Virus record (IMG/VR): IMGVR_UViG_3300025732_000023
Span: 34,732 to 98,731 of that record
Source of the DNA: a virus
Reading direction: 5' to 3' (one strand)
DNA length: 64,000 bases
Under the pieces are notes generated by a model. The model saw nothing but the letters and a program-made list of their open reading frames with translations, did no database searches and had not been told where the DNA came from. This document shows, in pieces, positions 55,001 to 62,402 of the stretch. Both the position numbers and the translations under genes were made by a program. Each line of letters begins with the position of its first letter. The stretch's first letter is position 1.

Positions 55001-58000
55001 CTGGAATTGAATAATAATCATAACCACTACTCAATATTTGTACTTCTGCAATTCTACCATTAGATATAATTGGTTTTAATTCGGCATTTTTTCCATTCTT
55101 AATGGTAATAGTTGGTTTTTTATGTAGATTTAAGATATTTGATCCATATCCAGATCCCTTTTCATACAAGTATGCCCCATCAATATTACCAGTAACTATT
55201 GGAGTAAAATTGAAGCTTCCTGTAAAAGATGATCCATATGAAACATTTGCAGTAACTACAATAGGCGGATATTCAAAAATATGTTGTCCAGATCCAGTTG
55301 ATTGTAAAGTAACAGGTTTCTTTCTAACTAAATCGCCGGTAATTGTGGCACCAACTCCAACATCAATCAATCTAAAACTATTAGAATCAATTACATCAAC
55401 CGAATAGTTATTAAGAGTTGAAATACCTACTATTTCTGTTCCTGTTGTTGAGTACTGTACAATTTCTCCGGTAGAAAATCCATGATTTTCATATGAAATA
55501 TAGTTATATTCTGTTGATATCCCAGAAGAATTAACTCTTAACTTTCTGTGAGTATATCCTGAACCAGAATTTAAAACCTTAATTAATCTTAAAGTTCTTT
55601 TTGATAGAGTTCTAAACTTGTGAATTCCACCAAAAGTAGTTAATGTTGAGAATCCAACAGTATTAATTCCTGAATTATAATCATTTATTGTGTTGAAAAG
55701 TTTTACGGTTCTCGTATTGACAAATTTGGCAATGTATTGACTACCAGATACTAATTGCCCTGTTACAGTATTTGTAGAGTCTCCAAAAGATCCTGTCAGT
55801 ACTGGACTATTTCCATTTTGATTGTAGATAATTGGTTCACCATCATAAAAATTATGCGGTGTTAAAAAGGTAATAGTCTCATCAGTAAGATCTATTCCCC
55901 CACCAACATTGAGGGTTCTACTATCAAATTCAACTTCTCTAAATCTTTCACCCATAATAGGTTCAAGAACACAACCAGATCCATTTCCACCAGTTAATGT
56001 TAATGAAAGAACTTTACTGACATCAAAATCTTGGGGATCCACATAAACATCTTTAACACTACCTGTGATTATTGGTTCAACTAAAGCAGTAGTTCCAGCA
56101 CCGGTAGATATAATGATTTTTGGTGGATTAATAACATCATAATTATTTCCACCATTTAGAACATCAAATTCTTGCAATGGTCCATAATAAATTTTATCGG
56201 TAGACTCTGGATTAGTAATTTCTACACCATCAATTAATATTCCTATCCCGCCTGATATTGTATCTACGGATCTCTTTACCTTTTCGGTAGGATTAATTTC
56301 CACTACACTTAGTGGAAACTTTCTCAGTATTTTATTTGGAGATATATTTCTGTTTTCGTGTTTTACTAGTGTAAATCTATGAGATGAATTATTTGGAGAA
56401 TCTATGTTACCAAAAGCCAAGTAAGGCAGTATAGGATTTCCATCCCTATCAGTTAAGTTTGTTACGTTCAATAATGCTTTTGATTCATATAGTCTTATCT
56501 CATTACTAGCAATTAATTTTACATAATATTTTGATCCATTAGATAAACCTCTCAGTGGGTTAGACGAATTATATACTACAATATCACCATCAATAAATCT
56601 AACATCTGTTGGAAAACTTATGCTAGTATATGATTTAAGATTTTCATTTCTACCTCTAAGGTAACTTTCAGATCCATTTGGGATTAAAGATTCTACCAAT
56701 TCATCAATAATTTCATATGACGGTAGTGAGTTTGATGCAACATATCCATAGTCTTTATCTGTATATACATTTAATACATTAGAAATATAAGAATTATTCC
56801 CACCTACAATGTTTACATTTAAACTACTAGATTTTTTTATTTTTCTTCTTATATCATATTCCACTAGTGGATTTGGTGTAAATCCTGTTATTCCACTTAA
56901 AACAATTTGTCTGAGTTCACTATTAATATCGGTTACTGTGGCGTTCTGGAAAACAATCGTATTGCTATAAGAAACTAAAATATCAACAGTATCGCCAACT
57001 TTAAGGCTAGACTTATCAATTCTACTGTATAAAGTAAATGTTGATCCCGTTATTGATCTTACTTGATATCTAGTGCTTGTATTATAAATCCAAGTATTTG
57101 CAAATATCTCTTTATATGTTTTCTCACTGTTTGGAGGATTTTCGATTATTTCTCCAAGATTTTTTACTGTAATTTCTTCACCCTCTTCTATTAAGGCGCT
57201 GTTATCCAGCTCCATAAAATCAGAAATTACACCAGTAATTCTTAGATCAACTCTTTTACTTGTGTCTCCTTTTTCATAACCATAAATTGTTTCATCAGAT
57301 CTGATATCAGAACCAAGTGGAATTTCAAGGTTAACACCTGAACATCCAAAAAACTGATTGATTGATTTTGAAGTATATTTTATGGTGTTTCCACCAGATA
57401 TTAGATTTAAAATTCCAGACTCTGGAAACCCAATAGTTGAATCGACAGAAATTACAGAAGAATCAACAGGAACATCTTCAAGTACTCTTGTTTTTCCGGG
57501 AACAGTAAAAATTCCTTCAATTAAATCTCTTTCATCGTATCCAATAAAAAGTTCTAATTTATAGAAAGTTTTAGTATCTCTTGTAAAAATTTCAACATTT
57601 GAGACCGATGCGTTTGTATTTGGGTCAGTTGATTTAAATATAGTTTGCCCTTCCAGTTGTAATGGATCTCCAGATATATTTTCAGCAGTAACTACTTCTC
57701 TGCGAACATAGTTTGCAGACGATGGTTTAATTAATCTACTTTCTAAATCAATTACTTGAGCATCTACTCCGTATAAAACTTTGAAAAGAATTTTAACAGA
57801 TTCTTCTGTTCCTTTGGACTGATATAGATCCCTAGCGTGTTTAATGAAGTTTCCTACATCTAAGTCGGAAACAAAATCTGTATTTTCTAACCCAGGAGTA
57901 AATGTATATTTTAATTTCTTATAAAATTCTTGTAAGAAGAGAACACTTAAATTTTTAACAGTGGAACCAGATGTATGGATTGAAGAATCGGTATCTTCGA

Positions 58001-58442
58001 ACACCAAAGACTGCTTACTCGATTCCTCATCCAAATCAAATTTGGACAAGTAGTTATATCCAGTAACTCCACTAAAACCACGAATACAACCAGTAAATGT
58101 ATTTGTTGTTATTCCAGTATAAGTAATAATTTCATTATCAATTTTTAACAATCCATACTCTGATGGAAATCCTTTCGTTGATGTGACAGTAACAATTCCA
58201 GCAGATGCTGAAATATCAGATGTTAATCTTGTTTGTCCTACAATGACTTCTGGAACTAGATTATCAAGTTTTAAATACTGATCTAAATTATCAGCAATAT
58301 CTACATTACCACCCTGAAATTCCTCAGAAATATAGTATTGTTTTAGAAATTCTACTGCTTTTGGAAAATCAGAAACTAAAAATTCTGGAAGTTGACTCTC
58401 AATAATTTTATTGATTTGTACTCTCTTCTCAAAATTCGACAT
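46083..58442 (-). CDS. 7: Giant gp7-like baseplate wedge protein, 4119 aa
   Basis: The gene is by far the longest here and takes the T4 gene 7 place between gp6 and gp8. The N-terminal ~230 residues (INKIIESQLPEFLVSDFPKA; YYISEEFQGGNVDIADNLDQ) match the cyanophage gp7-like start. The rest is beta-rich with at least a dozen GxGY units (for example GGNNYDVINPPKIII near 762, SGYDYYSIPEIRV near 1135, GGSGYVEPYIRI near 3504, GLGYSTSSIPVKL near 3880). A YHYH domain (GWAYDGNPVYGPYGY) lies near 1260. T4 gp7 has 1032 residues. No frameshift is seen. Confidence 0.85.
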   Translation of the reverse strand: MSNFEKRVQINKIIESQLPEFLVSDFPKAVEFLKQYYISEEFQGGNVDIADNLDQYLKLDNLVPEVIVGQTRLTSDISASAGIVTVTSTKGFPSEYGLLKIDNEIITYTGITTNTFTGCIRGFSGVTGYNYLSKFDLDEESSKQSLVFEDTDSSIHTSGSTVKNLSVLFLQEFYKKLKYTFTPGLENTDFVSDLDVGNFIKHARDLYQSKGTEESVKILFKVLYGVDAQVIDLESRLIKPSSANYVRREVVTAENISGDPLQLEGQTIFKSTDPNTNASVSNVEIFTRDTKTFYKLELFIGYDERDLIEGIFTVPGKTRVLEDVPVDSSVISVDSTIGFPESGILNLISGGNTIKYTSKSINQFFGCSGVNLEIPLGSDIRSDETIYGYEKGDTSKRVDLRITGVISDFMELDNSALIEEGEEITVKNLGEIIENPPNSEKTYKEIFANTWIYNTSTRYQVRSITGSTFTLYSRIDKSSLKVGDTVDILVSYSNTIVFQNATVTDINSELRQIVLSGITGFTPNPLVEYDIRRKIKKSSSLNVNIVGGNNSYISNVLNVYTDKDYGYVASNSLPSYEIIDELVESLIPNGSESYLRGRNENLKSYTSISFPTDVRFIDGDIVVYNSSNPLRGLSNGSKYYVKLIASNEIRLYESKALLNVTNLTDRDGNPILPYLAFGNIDSPNNSSHRFTLVKHENRNISPNKILRKFPLSVVEINPTEKVKRSVDTISGGIGILIDGVEITNPESTDKIYYGPLQEFDVLNGGNNYDVINPPKIIISTGAGTTALVEPIITGSVKDVYVDPQDFDVSKVLSLTLTGGNGSGCVLEPIMGERFREVEFDSRTLNVGGGIDLTDETITFLTPHNFYDGEPIIYNQNGNSPVLTGSFGDSTNTVTGQLVSGSQYIAKFVNTRTVKLFNTINDYNSGINTVGFSTLTTFGGIHKFRTLSKRTLRLIKVLNSGSGYTHRKLRVNSSGISTEYNYISYENHGFSTGEIVQYSTTGTEIVGISTLNNYSVDVIDSNSFRLIDVGVGATITGDLVRKKPVTLQSTGSGQHIFEYPPIVVTANVSYGSSFTGSFNFTPIVTGNIDGAYLYEKGSGYGSNILNLHKKPTITIKNGKNAELKPIISNGRIAEVQILSSGYDYYSIPEIRVQGDGSGAIIKPVISNGSITDAVVLNSGIGYNSTNTSIQVVPRGSGAIFDVRVRDLTVNDAERYAAYTRTKNTKIFSSLVKNSEEDSLIYGIYGYSEDLASKYSDDGVSHSPIIGWAYDGNPVYGPYGYSDPNNVQSGVRIINPGYVLDTSSIFDRPSSFPVGFFIEDYRYSNIGDLDDSNGRFCKTPEFPKGTYAYFAGVTTSTSSNKLEPVYPYFVGNTFKSPFIEENSYLNQSFDFNNSSLIRNTYPYKINDKYAGYDFLVEPYEKFPQVSVVESVDKGSVDDIKVDDGGSGYKIGDKINFDESNTGGYGLRAEVSEIIGKNITKVETELETYYPCVLVWEDETSVSAYYRSGFDLRNNDTVLVGSISTTVGNLLGSKKVGFSTEIVGLAGSMTSYSAPEGKVEDIFVTSRPNVSIGNSILIHSNLGNEIVKVLNDYSNGVIRVKRFGTTGVAHSFGSQLNVLNEKVKILVKTQKFNSERNKLVYFNAKDSVGIGTTPGGAVTKTFTIGGTTNTVSIPHRSIYIPNHPFKTGQRLTFEKSSYPGIDSLIVADNASNLNTFQIPDATSSVYVINRGKDYVGLVTQVGLTTNSEGLFFYSDGSNNSEYSFETNLDQVVAQIDRAVSTISVGQSHGLSESDVIKLNIVPNTVVGFGTTAALSVRFSEFGKKLIINSIGINSSQINPVNNTITIANHGYKTGDKIFYDSVEVASGLTTGSYYVVKTGTNTFKLSETLYETKTQTENIVNIVGTGSSVHNFGLINPQINVVKNSTLQFNVSDPSLRGYKFKIYLDREFKNEFISTGDDNNFNVIGIGTVGFGTASLSIKYSKNVPTKLYYALEKSGYISTADNYFTNHSEINYVNSEYNGSYTVFGISTNSFKISPESVPTVLMYAPDQVEKLEYSTKSSTAINGSIGKVKILSEGFGFKKLPKFSNVTSENGSDANLVAISTNIGKIKESRFKTIGYEYPSDNTLNPQAFISPLVTLDNFDTIEEIDIVSGGSRYVNAPNLLLFNEKTKTVVDRSLLFADTPSGAIAKVNQIAPIYGLKSDPHKIIAINNSNGVGISSIITDNSGIATCTISTPILGFSSPLFKNGDEIFVEGIELINGSNGTGYNSENYDYRFFKVKSYVNSNPAVLSFAVVDDLGVGLSTNPGIAKTFQSGYATIINKNHYPDINVIKKRGKFLENEQLYVDTGSGFIEEDLFVKLSRDEFIKVTGSYNLRAGNTIRGTSSGVIADVVSVSSNNSRFKIGYSTKQNIGWSDDIGKISEDYQVTPDNDYYQNLSYTIKSPITWDKLSGPVNSIIHPAGLKNFADVGIVSSTGAIGLSGTTNSLVVLDIIEEKRVDTINNFDNVVDYDIRTNPDRSKYLKIQNRKLTDYTECRTNRVIIHDDISSRFSSRGFEDPFVEIDEIDIADTHVRYLIQVLDPDTNYSQLSEIVLQTTTLDSIIFEKYTTYSDELLGNFSANVDSSGRKTLIFTPTNRFTRDHDIKVLKKTFEFLSSGIGTQSFGSINLIGSNRLGISSVGTSSSITTIAQFTNTNFNGLFANIEVVNSLTREVNYIDAVLDFDGSNTYLSEYYFDTTLQGYSSSAIGIVTAVYDSTAGIVSFRFRNDEIYPVDIRANIVGFAATSSGIGTYRFLVPGQPNGSERSARLESTVGFGTSAIRVGTFDSNLISSSSSIVRVSSGSSSAIHQVAILRGSEDIVVVPGSFASVNNISGLGTFGGESNGNEFYLNFYPDSSNTNTTVQAFNEVFYTFSDFENVPLALKYGNSTQTVFLSAYDGINGTRANKVNFNLTHQGRPIYKKVFNPSDTTMVDFETGIFTITDHMFNTGEELIYTPKSSFIGVGQSAMGIGATANYLGVVTDRLPSVVYPISLTPNTFKLSTRRSYANLGIAVTFTSAGLGNAHELEMTKKLTKSVVSLDGIVQQPITFTPISHTLQYNSGSISVGIATFNLSGISSIQPRDLIKIDNEYMKVVEVGFSTNVGGALLGPINGIIQAGTAATIPTVSVIRASVGSTATTHSDGANVQVYRGSFNIVGSEIWFSDPPKGNTRSRRDESNLPYVRAQYAGRTFLRSNYDTNMLFDDISDQFTGIGKTYTMTVEGINTTGVSIGNGILFINGVFQTPTTINNSGNNYEFENDNIAGISSVVFTGITSTDGTYIKSDFDINQNQLPRGGLIVSLGSTPGLGYAPLLGAKVRANLDGSGSIVSITGISHTGPGQSISTASYNNQTGIIEITTTADHNYVGGDRIKLVGLGFTCPSGAGIVSYFPSAGLDYSYDITGIISARTFSANVGTSTLPHSYIGFGTVFPWYDLTEGSGYRGPVSIAVTDPNHSGVEASITAVVGAGGTLGFIINSGGSGYVEPYIRIPEPIYENLEVIGVSRAGIGSTTETGSNLLLNVSIGPSPSNVGIGSTLFLVNSFQIARPGYAFRVGDVFKPVGLVTAKGLSEPISEFKLEVVETFQDYFSSWSFGEMNYIDSTATLQNGSRTRFPLIYNGQLLSFEVDPNNPLSSAINLDAVLLIFVNGVIQEPGYAYRFLGGTSFEFTEPPKSSDKVDIFFYLGQNGVDITIIDINETIKIGDDVFVLKNPYYPSIPSQDRDRIILDVVGSDTVETDNYVGFGINESNYRPIEWIKQKVDRYIKGDVVYKSRDSIEPFIYPTARIIGDVNDGNTEIFVDNAQFFNFEENNYGITISSFDGLVVDVNDPVSVAFTATVSAAGTISNITITNPGLGYSTSSIPVKLSAPPLIGVGVGTTATAEASISNGSIVSVTITNPGLGYTIAPQVIAEIPKARKETIKGIANVQGFSGIITGISTTTGTGGHPLALKINFRANASDANDLQVGYPILVYNTTIGTGVTSVNSGDASIVGIGTSFLDNVYIVNSKINFGPNAEIICNIHTNSNTVGIATTMGGNISWGRLYNFTTRTNPISIGVTGLVVDSGLSTFPTIQRRTFGLRNSGAIRKLSNLP

Positions 58443-58445
58443 ATT

Positions 58446-60371
58446 TTATTTCCTCTCGATGTCTCCGTTGGAATAACTTGAAGTGTAATAATCTCTTGTA
58501 AAAGTAACCCCAGAGATATCTTCTCCGGAGGCAATAACATCCTTAAGCATATTTATCTTGCTACTAGAAACGCTAAAACTCAGATATAAATCTTTCAATC
58601 CAATTACATCATTTGAATCTGGGAAAGCCTGAACTTCAATAAGTTCATTTTCTGCAACTGTTGAAGTGATATTAATTGTGTTTACTAATATTTCACCATT
58701 AGTATAATCGACAGTTCCGATTGATTTTAAAACAACCTGATTTTGTCCTCTGTCGGTTTGACGAATTACTGCCAAAATACCTTTACCACTTCCATCCAAA
58801 TTGCCACTTGCATCTTTATTGGGAACATCTGTAAGATAAACAATATTATCAGATCCTTGTATAGTAAATCCTGTACTCTTTATATTATATCCCTGTGGAT
58901 TGATGCGGAAACGATTACCAAAGCACAACTCATATTGTGCAAATTGATTCACAAGAGCTTTCATATCTCTTCTAATTTTAACTTTTGTAATATTAGAAGT
59001 AATTGCAGAATCAACTCTATCAATTAATTGAAGTACTTTACTATACTTAAATCTTCCACCAAATCTATTGATATCAACATTCTTAGAGTAGTCTGATAGT
59101 GTGTTAATAACAAGAGTTTTTAGTTCATCAACATTCGATACCTGATTTGCATTGTAGTAAACTGAACTATCAATTTCAACATAGAGAATTTTAAGATCAA
59201 TTATTTTTTGATTAATTCCCGAAATCGAATATTGCTTTAATTTTGAAAGAATATTTTGTTTGTCAAAATCTGAAACATACGTACCATTTTTTGGTTTAAT
59301 ACTAATCTGAACTGTTCCAAATTCTGGAGGACTTAATTCTTCTCCACCAACAACTGCAACAGATTCTGTATTTGGATACACTGATTGAATAATTGCCTCA
59401 TAATCTCTTGCAGTAACAGCTCTGTACTGGGCAGAATATAATCTAGGTGCGAAATATTTTATAGATGAAACTGGTTCAACATCTCCACCATTTCTAGCTC
59501 TATCAATAGTATTAATAGTAATTCTTCTTGATGGAATTACTCTTAAATTAGATGCATCAACAAAACTACCTTGGAAAGCAAAGTTGGTTGGACCATTTCC
59601 TTCCGTACCTTCTGTTACAATATATCTTGCTGTGACTATTGCATTGTTTTCAAGTTTTTTGCCAAAATATCCATCGCCAAAAAGAAGTTCATATTTTTCA
59701 TCTTGAACTTCTTGAATCAAATAAATTTCTGAATTTTTATTAATGTTTAGAATATTATCTACTTTAAAATATTCTCTTCCAAGTCCACTATCATTAATAC
59801 CTTTTACATATACAACAATTTTAGAAGTATCAATTCCAGAATTTTCAAGAATAAATCTTTGATCTTGTGAATTGTTAACGATCCATTGTTTTGTAAGATA
59901 TGTTCCCTGATAGACTAAAATTGGTGAAGAGGATGATCCAAATCTTGCAACACCATCTTTAACAGTTGTTGTTATATCTTCCGAAATTGAGAACCTATAT
60001 GATGTGTCATTAAACGCTCCAACACACACCAGACCCGCTTGTAGAGTGAGAAAGGGACTTGTGGTATCTGTTTCCACATTGAAGGTAATCGCCGCCCTAG
60101 CGGCGCTTCTGGAACGAGGTACGTAACCAATATTTCTTGCTAAGGATACAACATTTTCTCTTAAAACTGCCGAATCCAAAAAGGATTCGTTCACAATCAT
60201 ATTAGAGTTGAACGCTGTAATGTAAGTGTTATATGCTAATGTATCAATCAGCACAGAAAAATTTGATCCCTCAAAATCAAAATCCGTGAAATTTGAATTT
60301 GCACGGAGATAATTCTTGATCTGAGATTTGATTTGATCGAAATCTAGGTTCGTAAACTGTGTAAAAGGCAT
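58446..60371 (-). CDS. 6: Baseplate wedge protein gp6
   Basis: This is the central wedge protein of the baseplate. It starts MPFTQFTNLDFDQIKSQIK and has VNESFLDSAVLRENVVSLAR with IGYVPRSRSAARA, the classic gp6 and Mu gp47-like signature, then LYSAQYRAVTARDYEAIIQ. At 641 residues it is close to T4 (660). It ends three bases before gp7 and starts one base after gp25. Confidence 0.95.
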   Translation of the reverse strand: MPFTQFTNLDFDQIKSQIKNYLRANSNFTDFDFEGSNFSVLIDTLAYNTYITAFNSNMIVNESFLDSAVLRENVVSLARNIGYVPRSRSAARAAITFNVETDTTSPFLTLQAGLVCVGAFNDTSYRFSISEDITTTVKDGVARFGSSSSPILVYQGTYLTKQWIVNNSQDQRFILENSGIDTSKIVVYVKGINDSGLGREYFKVDNILNINKNSEIYLIQEVQDEKYELLFGDGYFGKKLENNAIVTARYIVTEGTEGNGPTNFAFQGSFVDASNLRVIPSRRITINTIDRARNGGDVEPVSSIKYFAPRLYSAQYRAVTARDYEAIIQSVYPNTESVAVVGGEELSPPEFGTVQISIKPKNGTYVSDFDKQNILSKLKQYSISGINQKIIDLKILYVEIDSSVYYNANQVSNVDELKTLVINTLSDYSKNVDINRFGGRFKYSKVLQLIDRVDSAITSNITKVKIRRDMKALVNQFAQYELCFGNRFRINPQGYNIKSTGFTIQGSDNIVYLTDVPNKDASGNLDGSGKGILAVIRQTDRGQNQVVLKSIGTVDYTNGEILVNTINITSTVAENELIEVQAFPDSNDVIGLKDLYLSFSVSSSKINMLKDVIASGEDISGVTFTRDYYTSSYSNGDIERK

Positions 60372-60372
60372 T

Positions 60373-60771
60373 TTATCTTGTTGCCTCTAATAAGAATGAA
60401 AATTGTTGTCTTAAAGTTTCTCCAATAATATCAAAAAAGACTGCCACTTCAAATGAGTTGTCGTCAGGTCTTGGTTCTACCTCGACCTTGACATTAGTAA
60501 CTCTTGGTTCAAAGTTTTCAATGGAAGTTATAATTTGATCTTCAATTGCAGATGCTGTACCATAGTCAACGTACTCAAATAACAATCTGCGTACATTAGA
60601 TCCAATATATGGATTGTAAAATCTTTCCGTCAGATTAGTTTCCACTAAATTACGAACAGATCTTGTGATCGCTCGCTCATTTACCAGAATAGGTAAATCT
60701 TTTGTCACAGGATGTGGATCAAAAGATAAGCTAATATCTTTATATCCTCTTGATATTCGTGTGACTTCCAT
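60373..60771 (-). CDS. 25: Baseplate wedge protein gp25
   Basis: This is a lysozyme-fold-related baseplate protein (GPW/gp25 family) that nucleates the sheath. Its 132 residues equal T4. Signatures are DISLSFDPHPVTKDLPILVN, AITRSVRNLVETNLTERFYNP and GSNVRRLLFEYVD. A late promoter AATAAATA is 23 bases upstream, so gp25-gp6-gp7 may form one late unit. Confidence 0.95.
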   Translation of the reverse strand: MEVTRISRGYKDISLSFDPHPVTKDLPILVNERAITRSVRNLVETNLTERFYNPYIGSNVRRLLFEYVDYGTASAIEDQIITSIENFEPRVTNVKVEVEPRPDDNSFEVAVFFDIIGETLRQQFSFLLEATR

Positions 60772-60793
60772 TGATGTATAGATTTTCTCAGAT

Positions 60794-60801
60794 TATTTAT
60801 T
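60794..60801 (-). promoter_or_regulatory. Late promoter AATAAATA for gp25-gp6-gp7
   Basis: The minus-strand AATAAATA lies 23-30 bases before the gp25 ATG, overlapping the region just after the 80-aa gene. Confidence 0.75.
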
Positions 60802-60803
60802 CG

Positions 60804-61046
60804 TCATTTCCAAGGAATTCCATATGTTGGTTCTGTTCCATACTCCCAATCATCATAATCTTCGTCATTACGAATCTTTTCATGTAATTCTTCTTGTTTT
60901 TTTAAGTCATGTTTTGGTGCAAGATCATGCATCACCTCTTGAATGACTCTTTTTTGCTCAAAACCATCATAATCACTCACAAGTTTAGTGGTTCCCCACA
61001 TCTGATACATGTAGTTTGAGTCTCTATCGACTGGTAAATTAGACAT
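60804..61046 (-). CDS. Conserved small protein, 80 aa
   Basis: The sequence MSNLPVDRDSNYMYQMWGTT continues with a charged helix (LAPKHDLKKQEELHEKIR) and an acidic end (YDDWEYGTEPTYGIPWK). Such proteins recur in cyanophages near gp25, and the function is unknown. A Shine-Dalgarno AGGAG lies 7 bases upstream, next to the 3' arm of a perfect hairpin (61055-61075). Confidence 0.65.
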   Translation of the reverse strand: MSNLPVDRDSNYMYQMWGTTKLVSDYDGFEQKRVIQEVMHDLAPKHDLKKQEELHEKIRNDEDYDDWEYGTEPTYGIPWK

Positions 61047-61085
61047 TTTAGCTCCTGTTTTAATGAATAAAACAGAACTTTTATA

Positions 61086-61105
61086 AAGGAGGTTGCTATC
61101 TCCTT
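61086..61105 (-). terminator. Weak terminator-like hairpin after speD
   Basis: On the minus strand AAGGAG-8-base loop-CTCCTT is followed by TATAAAAG, not a clean T-run. It lies 8 bases after the speD stop. It could terminate weakly or stabilise the 3' end. Confidence 0.4.
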
Positions 61106-61113
61106 ATGTCTAT

Positions 61114-61440
61114 TTAACGATCGACTTCACGCAGAGAATATGAGTCAGAATTGAGGTATTTTAGAATTTCTAAGGCAATAAGACGTGGATTTCCCTCTCC
61201 ACAAGTGTATACATCTACTGCCAAACACCCATTTTCAGGCCAAGTATGGCAAGAAACGTGACTTTCTGCTAGTGCAATGACGACTGTACATCCTTGTGGC
61301 ACAAAACAGTGTGAAAATGTGTTCAAAATCGTCATTTTGGCACGATTAATGCCTCTAATCATTGCATTTTGAAGCGATTCTACATCATTAATCGCTTCAA
61401 AATCAACATCATACACCTCTAGGAGCAGGTGCTTGCCCAT
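61114..61440 (-). CDS. speD: S-adenosylmethionine decarboxylase SpeD
   Basis: SpeD makes decarboxylated AdoMet, the aminopropyl donor for spermidine synthesis. The 108-residue form starts MGKHLLLEVYDVDFEAIND. The self-cleavage site is Glu59-Ser60 in LAESHVSCHTWPENG, with Ser60 becoming the pyruvoyl group; His65 and Cys80 (DVYTCGEGN) fit the other active-site positions. I chose the ATG at 61440. A longer frame would need a TTG at 61491 lying upstream of the late promoter at 61476. It is a known type of cyanophage auxiliary metabolic gene. Confidence 0.92.
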   Translation of the reverse strand: MGKHLLLEVYDVDFEAINDVESLQNAMIRGINRAKMTILNTFSHCFVPQGCTVVIALAESHVSCHTWPENGCLAVDVYTCGEGNPRLIALEILKYLNSDSYSLREVDR

Positions 61441-61475
61441 CGAATATTGTTTCAACTCAGTTTGATTAAAAAATT

Positions 61476-61483
61476 TATTTATT
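61476..61483 (-). promoter_or_regulatory. Late promoter AATAAATA for speD
   Basis: The minus strand reads AATAAATAAATTT 36-43 bases before the SpeD ATG, within the last codons of the 200-aa gene. Confidence 0.65.
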
Positions 61484-62081
61484 TGACCCAAAAACCCTTT
61501 CTGTGATACGTATCATACTCTTTGTCTTCAATATAAGTCATGTTTTCAACTTTTTCATTATTCCAAACAGGTATTGCAACTGTGTTTCCGTACCGAAAAT
61601 CTGGATTTTGACGAAATTGTACTTCAATCACGTGATTTCCAATCATTTCGCAGTTAATCCATTCATAGTTACCAACCAAATCATTCAAAATTGATGGAAA
61701 TTCTACTTCAACATCAAGTTTTGTCCATTTTGCCCACTTGTACAGGGGATCATCGGCATTTTTTTCACCCAAAACAACCAGTTTTGACTTCTTCTCATAA
61801 AAATCAACACTTAAATGTGGTCCTTGAAAGATTTCACACCAAAACTCCGCAGGATGAAAGTGTTCTGTTTCCTTTTCAATCCATTCCTTACGAGCAAAAC
61901 GCCCCATACCAAGCAAATTGATACAGGGTCGAACAATATAAAAGTCGGTTTTGGGAACTGTGGTTCCAGTAGGACCACAAGTATAACCCAATAACCGACT
62001 TAATGACAGTTTATTATATGCCCAGATGTCTTTTGGATGTATTTGATTCCATTCATCGTTGACATCTAGGAAGTAACTCAT
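61479..62081 (-). CDS. Conserved cyanophage protein, 200 aa, unknown
   Basis: The protein (MSYFLDVNDEWNQIHPKDIWAYNKL...) contains GYTCGPTGTTVPKTDFYIVR, INLLGMGRFARKEW and PAEFWCEIFQGPHLSVDFY. The VPKTDFYIVRP / GM / FWCE pattern faintly recalls ATP-grasp enzymes, but no complete motif is seen and I assign no reaction. Its ATG overlaps the stop of the 51-aa gene (ATGA). Confidence 0.65.
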   Translation of the reverse strand: MSYFLDVNDEWNQIHPKDIWAYNKLSLSRLLGYTCGPTGTTVPKTDFYIVRPCINLLGMGRFARKEWIEKETEHFHPAEFWCEIFQGPHLSVDFYEKKSKLVVLGEKNADDPLYKWAKWTKLDVEVEFPSILNDLVGNYEWINCEMIGNHVIEVQFRQNPDFRYGNTVAIPVWNNEKVENMTYIEDKEYDTYHRKGFWVK

Positions 62082-62233
62082 CCTTTACCTTGTCCTCTAT
62101 ACTTTTTACGCGCTCCATTGCGAGAAGACGCGGCATATTTGGTTCCCATGCCATCGCCTTGGCGAGACTTTTTGGGAGGTCCAGGAATATAAGAAGTTCT
62201 TTTGTTCAGACCACCACTGGATTTTGCAGCCAT
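62078..62233 (-). CDS. Small basic protein, 51 aa
   Basis: The sequence MAAKSSGGLNKRTSYIPGPP is followed by KKSRQGDGMGTKYAASSRNG and a basic end. It is Gly/Ser/Lys/Arg-rich with little predicted structure. Cyanophages carry close relatives in small-gene clusters. A four-base ATGA overlap joins it to the next gene, and it starts 3 bases after the previous stop. Nucleic-acid binding is only a guess from charge. Confidence 0.65.
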   Translation of the reverse strand: MAAKSSGGLNKRTSYIPGPPKKSRQGDGMGTKYAASSRNGARKKYRGQGKG

Positions 62234-62236
62234 TGA

Positions 62237-62401
62237 TTAATTCTCCAAATAAATTTCAGTTTCAAGTTCGCTTGGGTTTGGAGAACCTGTCTCATAAAAC
62301 TGTTCAGACAGATCCTCCATAGTGTCGAAGTATTCTTCCTCTGTAAGGTTTTGATAAATTTTCCGACCGTTACATAGAATATTATACCGCTCTTGTGCCA
62401 T
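62237..62401 (-). CDS. Small protein MAQERYNIL family, 54 aa
   Basis: I chose the ATG at 62401, just after the glycosyltransferase stop, giving MAQERYNILCNGRKIYQNLT, then EEEYFDTMEDLSEQFYETGS. Starting further upstream would overlap the preceding gene by more than 130 bases. The protein is acidic and helical with no known domain, and similar small proteins recur in cyanophages. Confidence 0.7.
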   Translation of the reverse strand: MAQERYNILCNGRKIYQNLTEEEYFDTMEDLSEQFYETGSPNPSELETEIYLEN

Positions 62402-62402
62402 C

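Noticed and set aside
61441-61491. Extended SpeD start at 61491
   Set aside because: It needs a TTG start, runs across a late promoter and adds residues not typical of SpeD; the ATG at 61440 begins at the conserved GKHLLLE.
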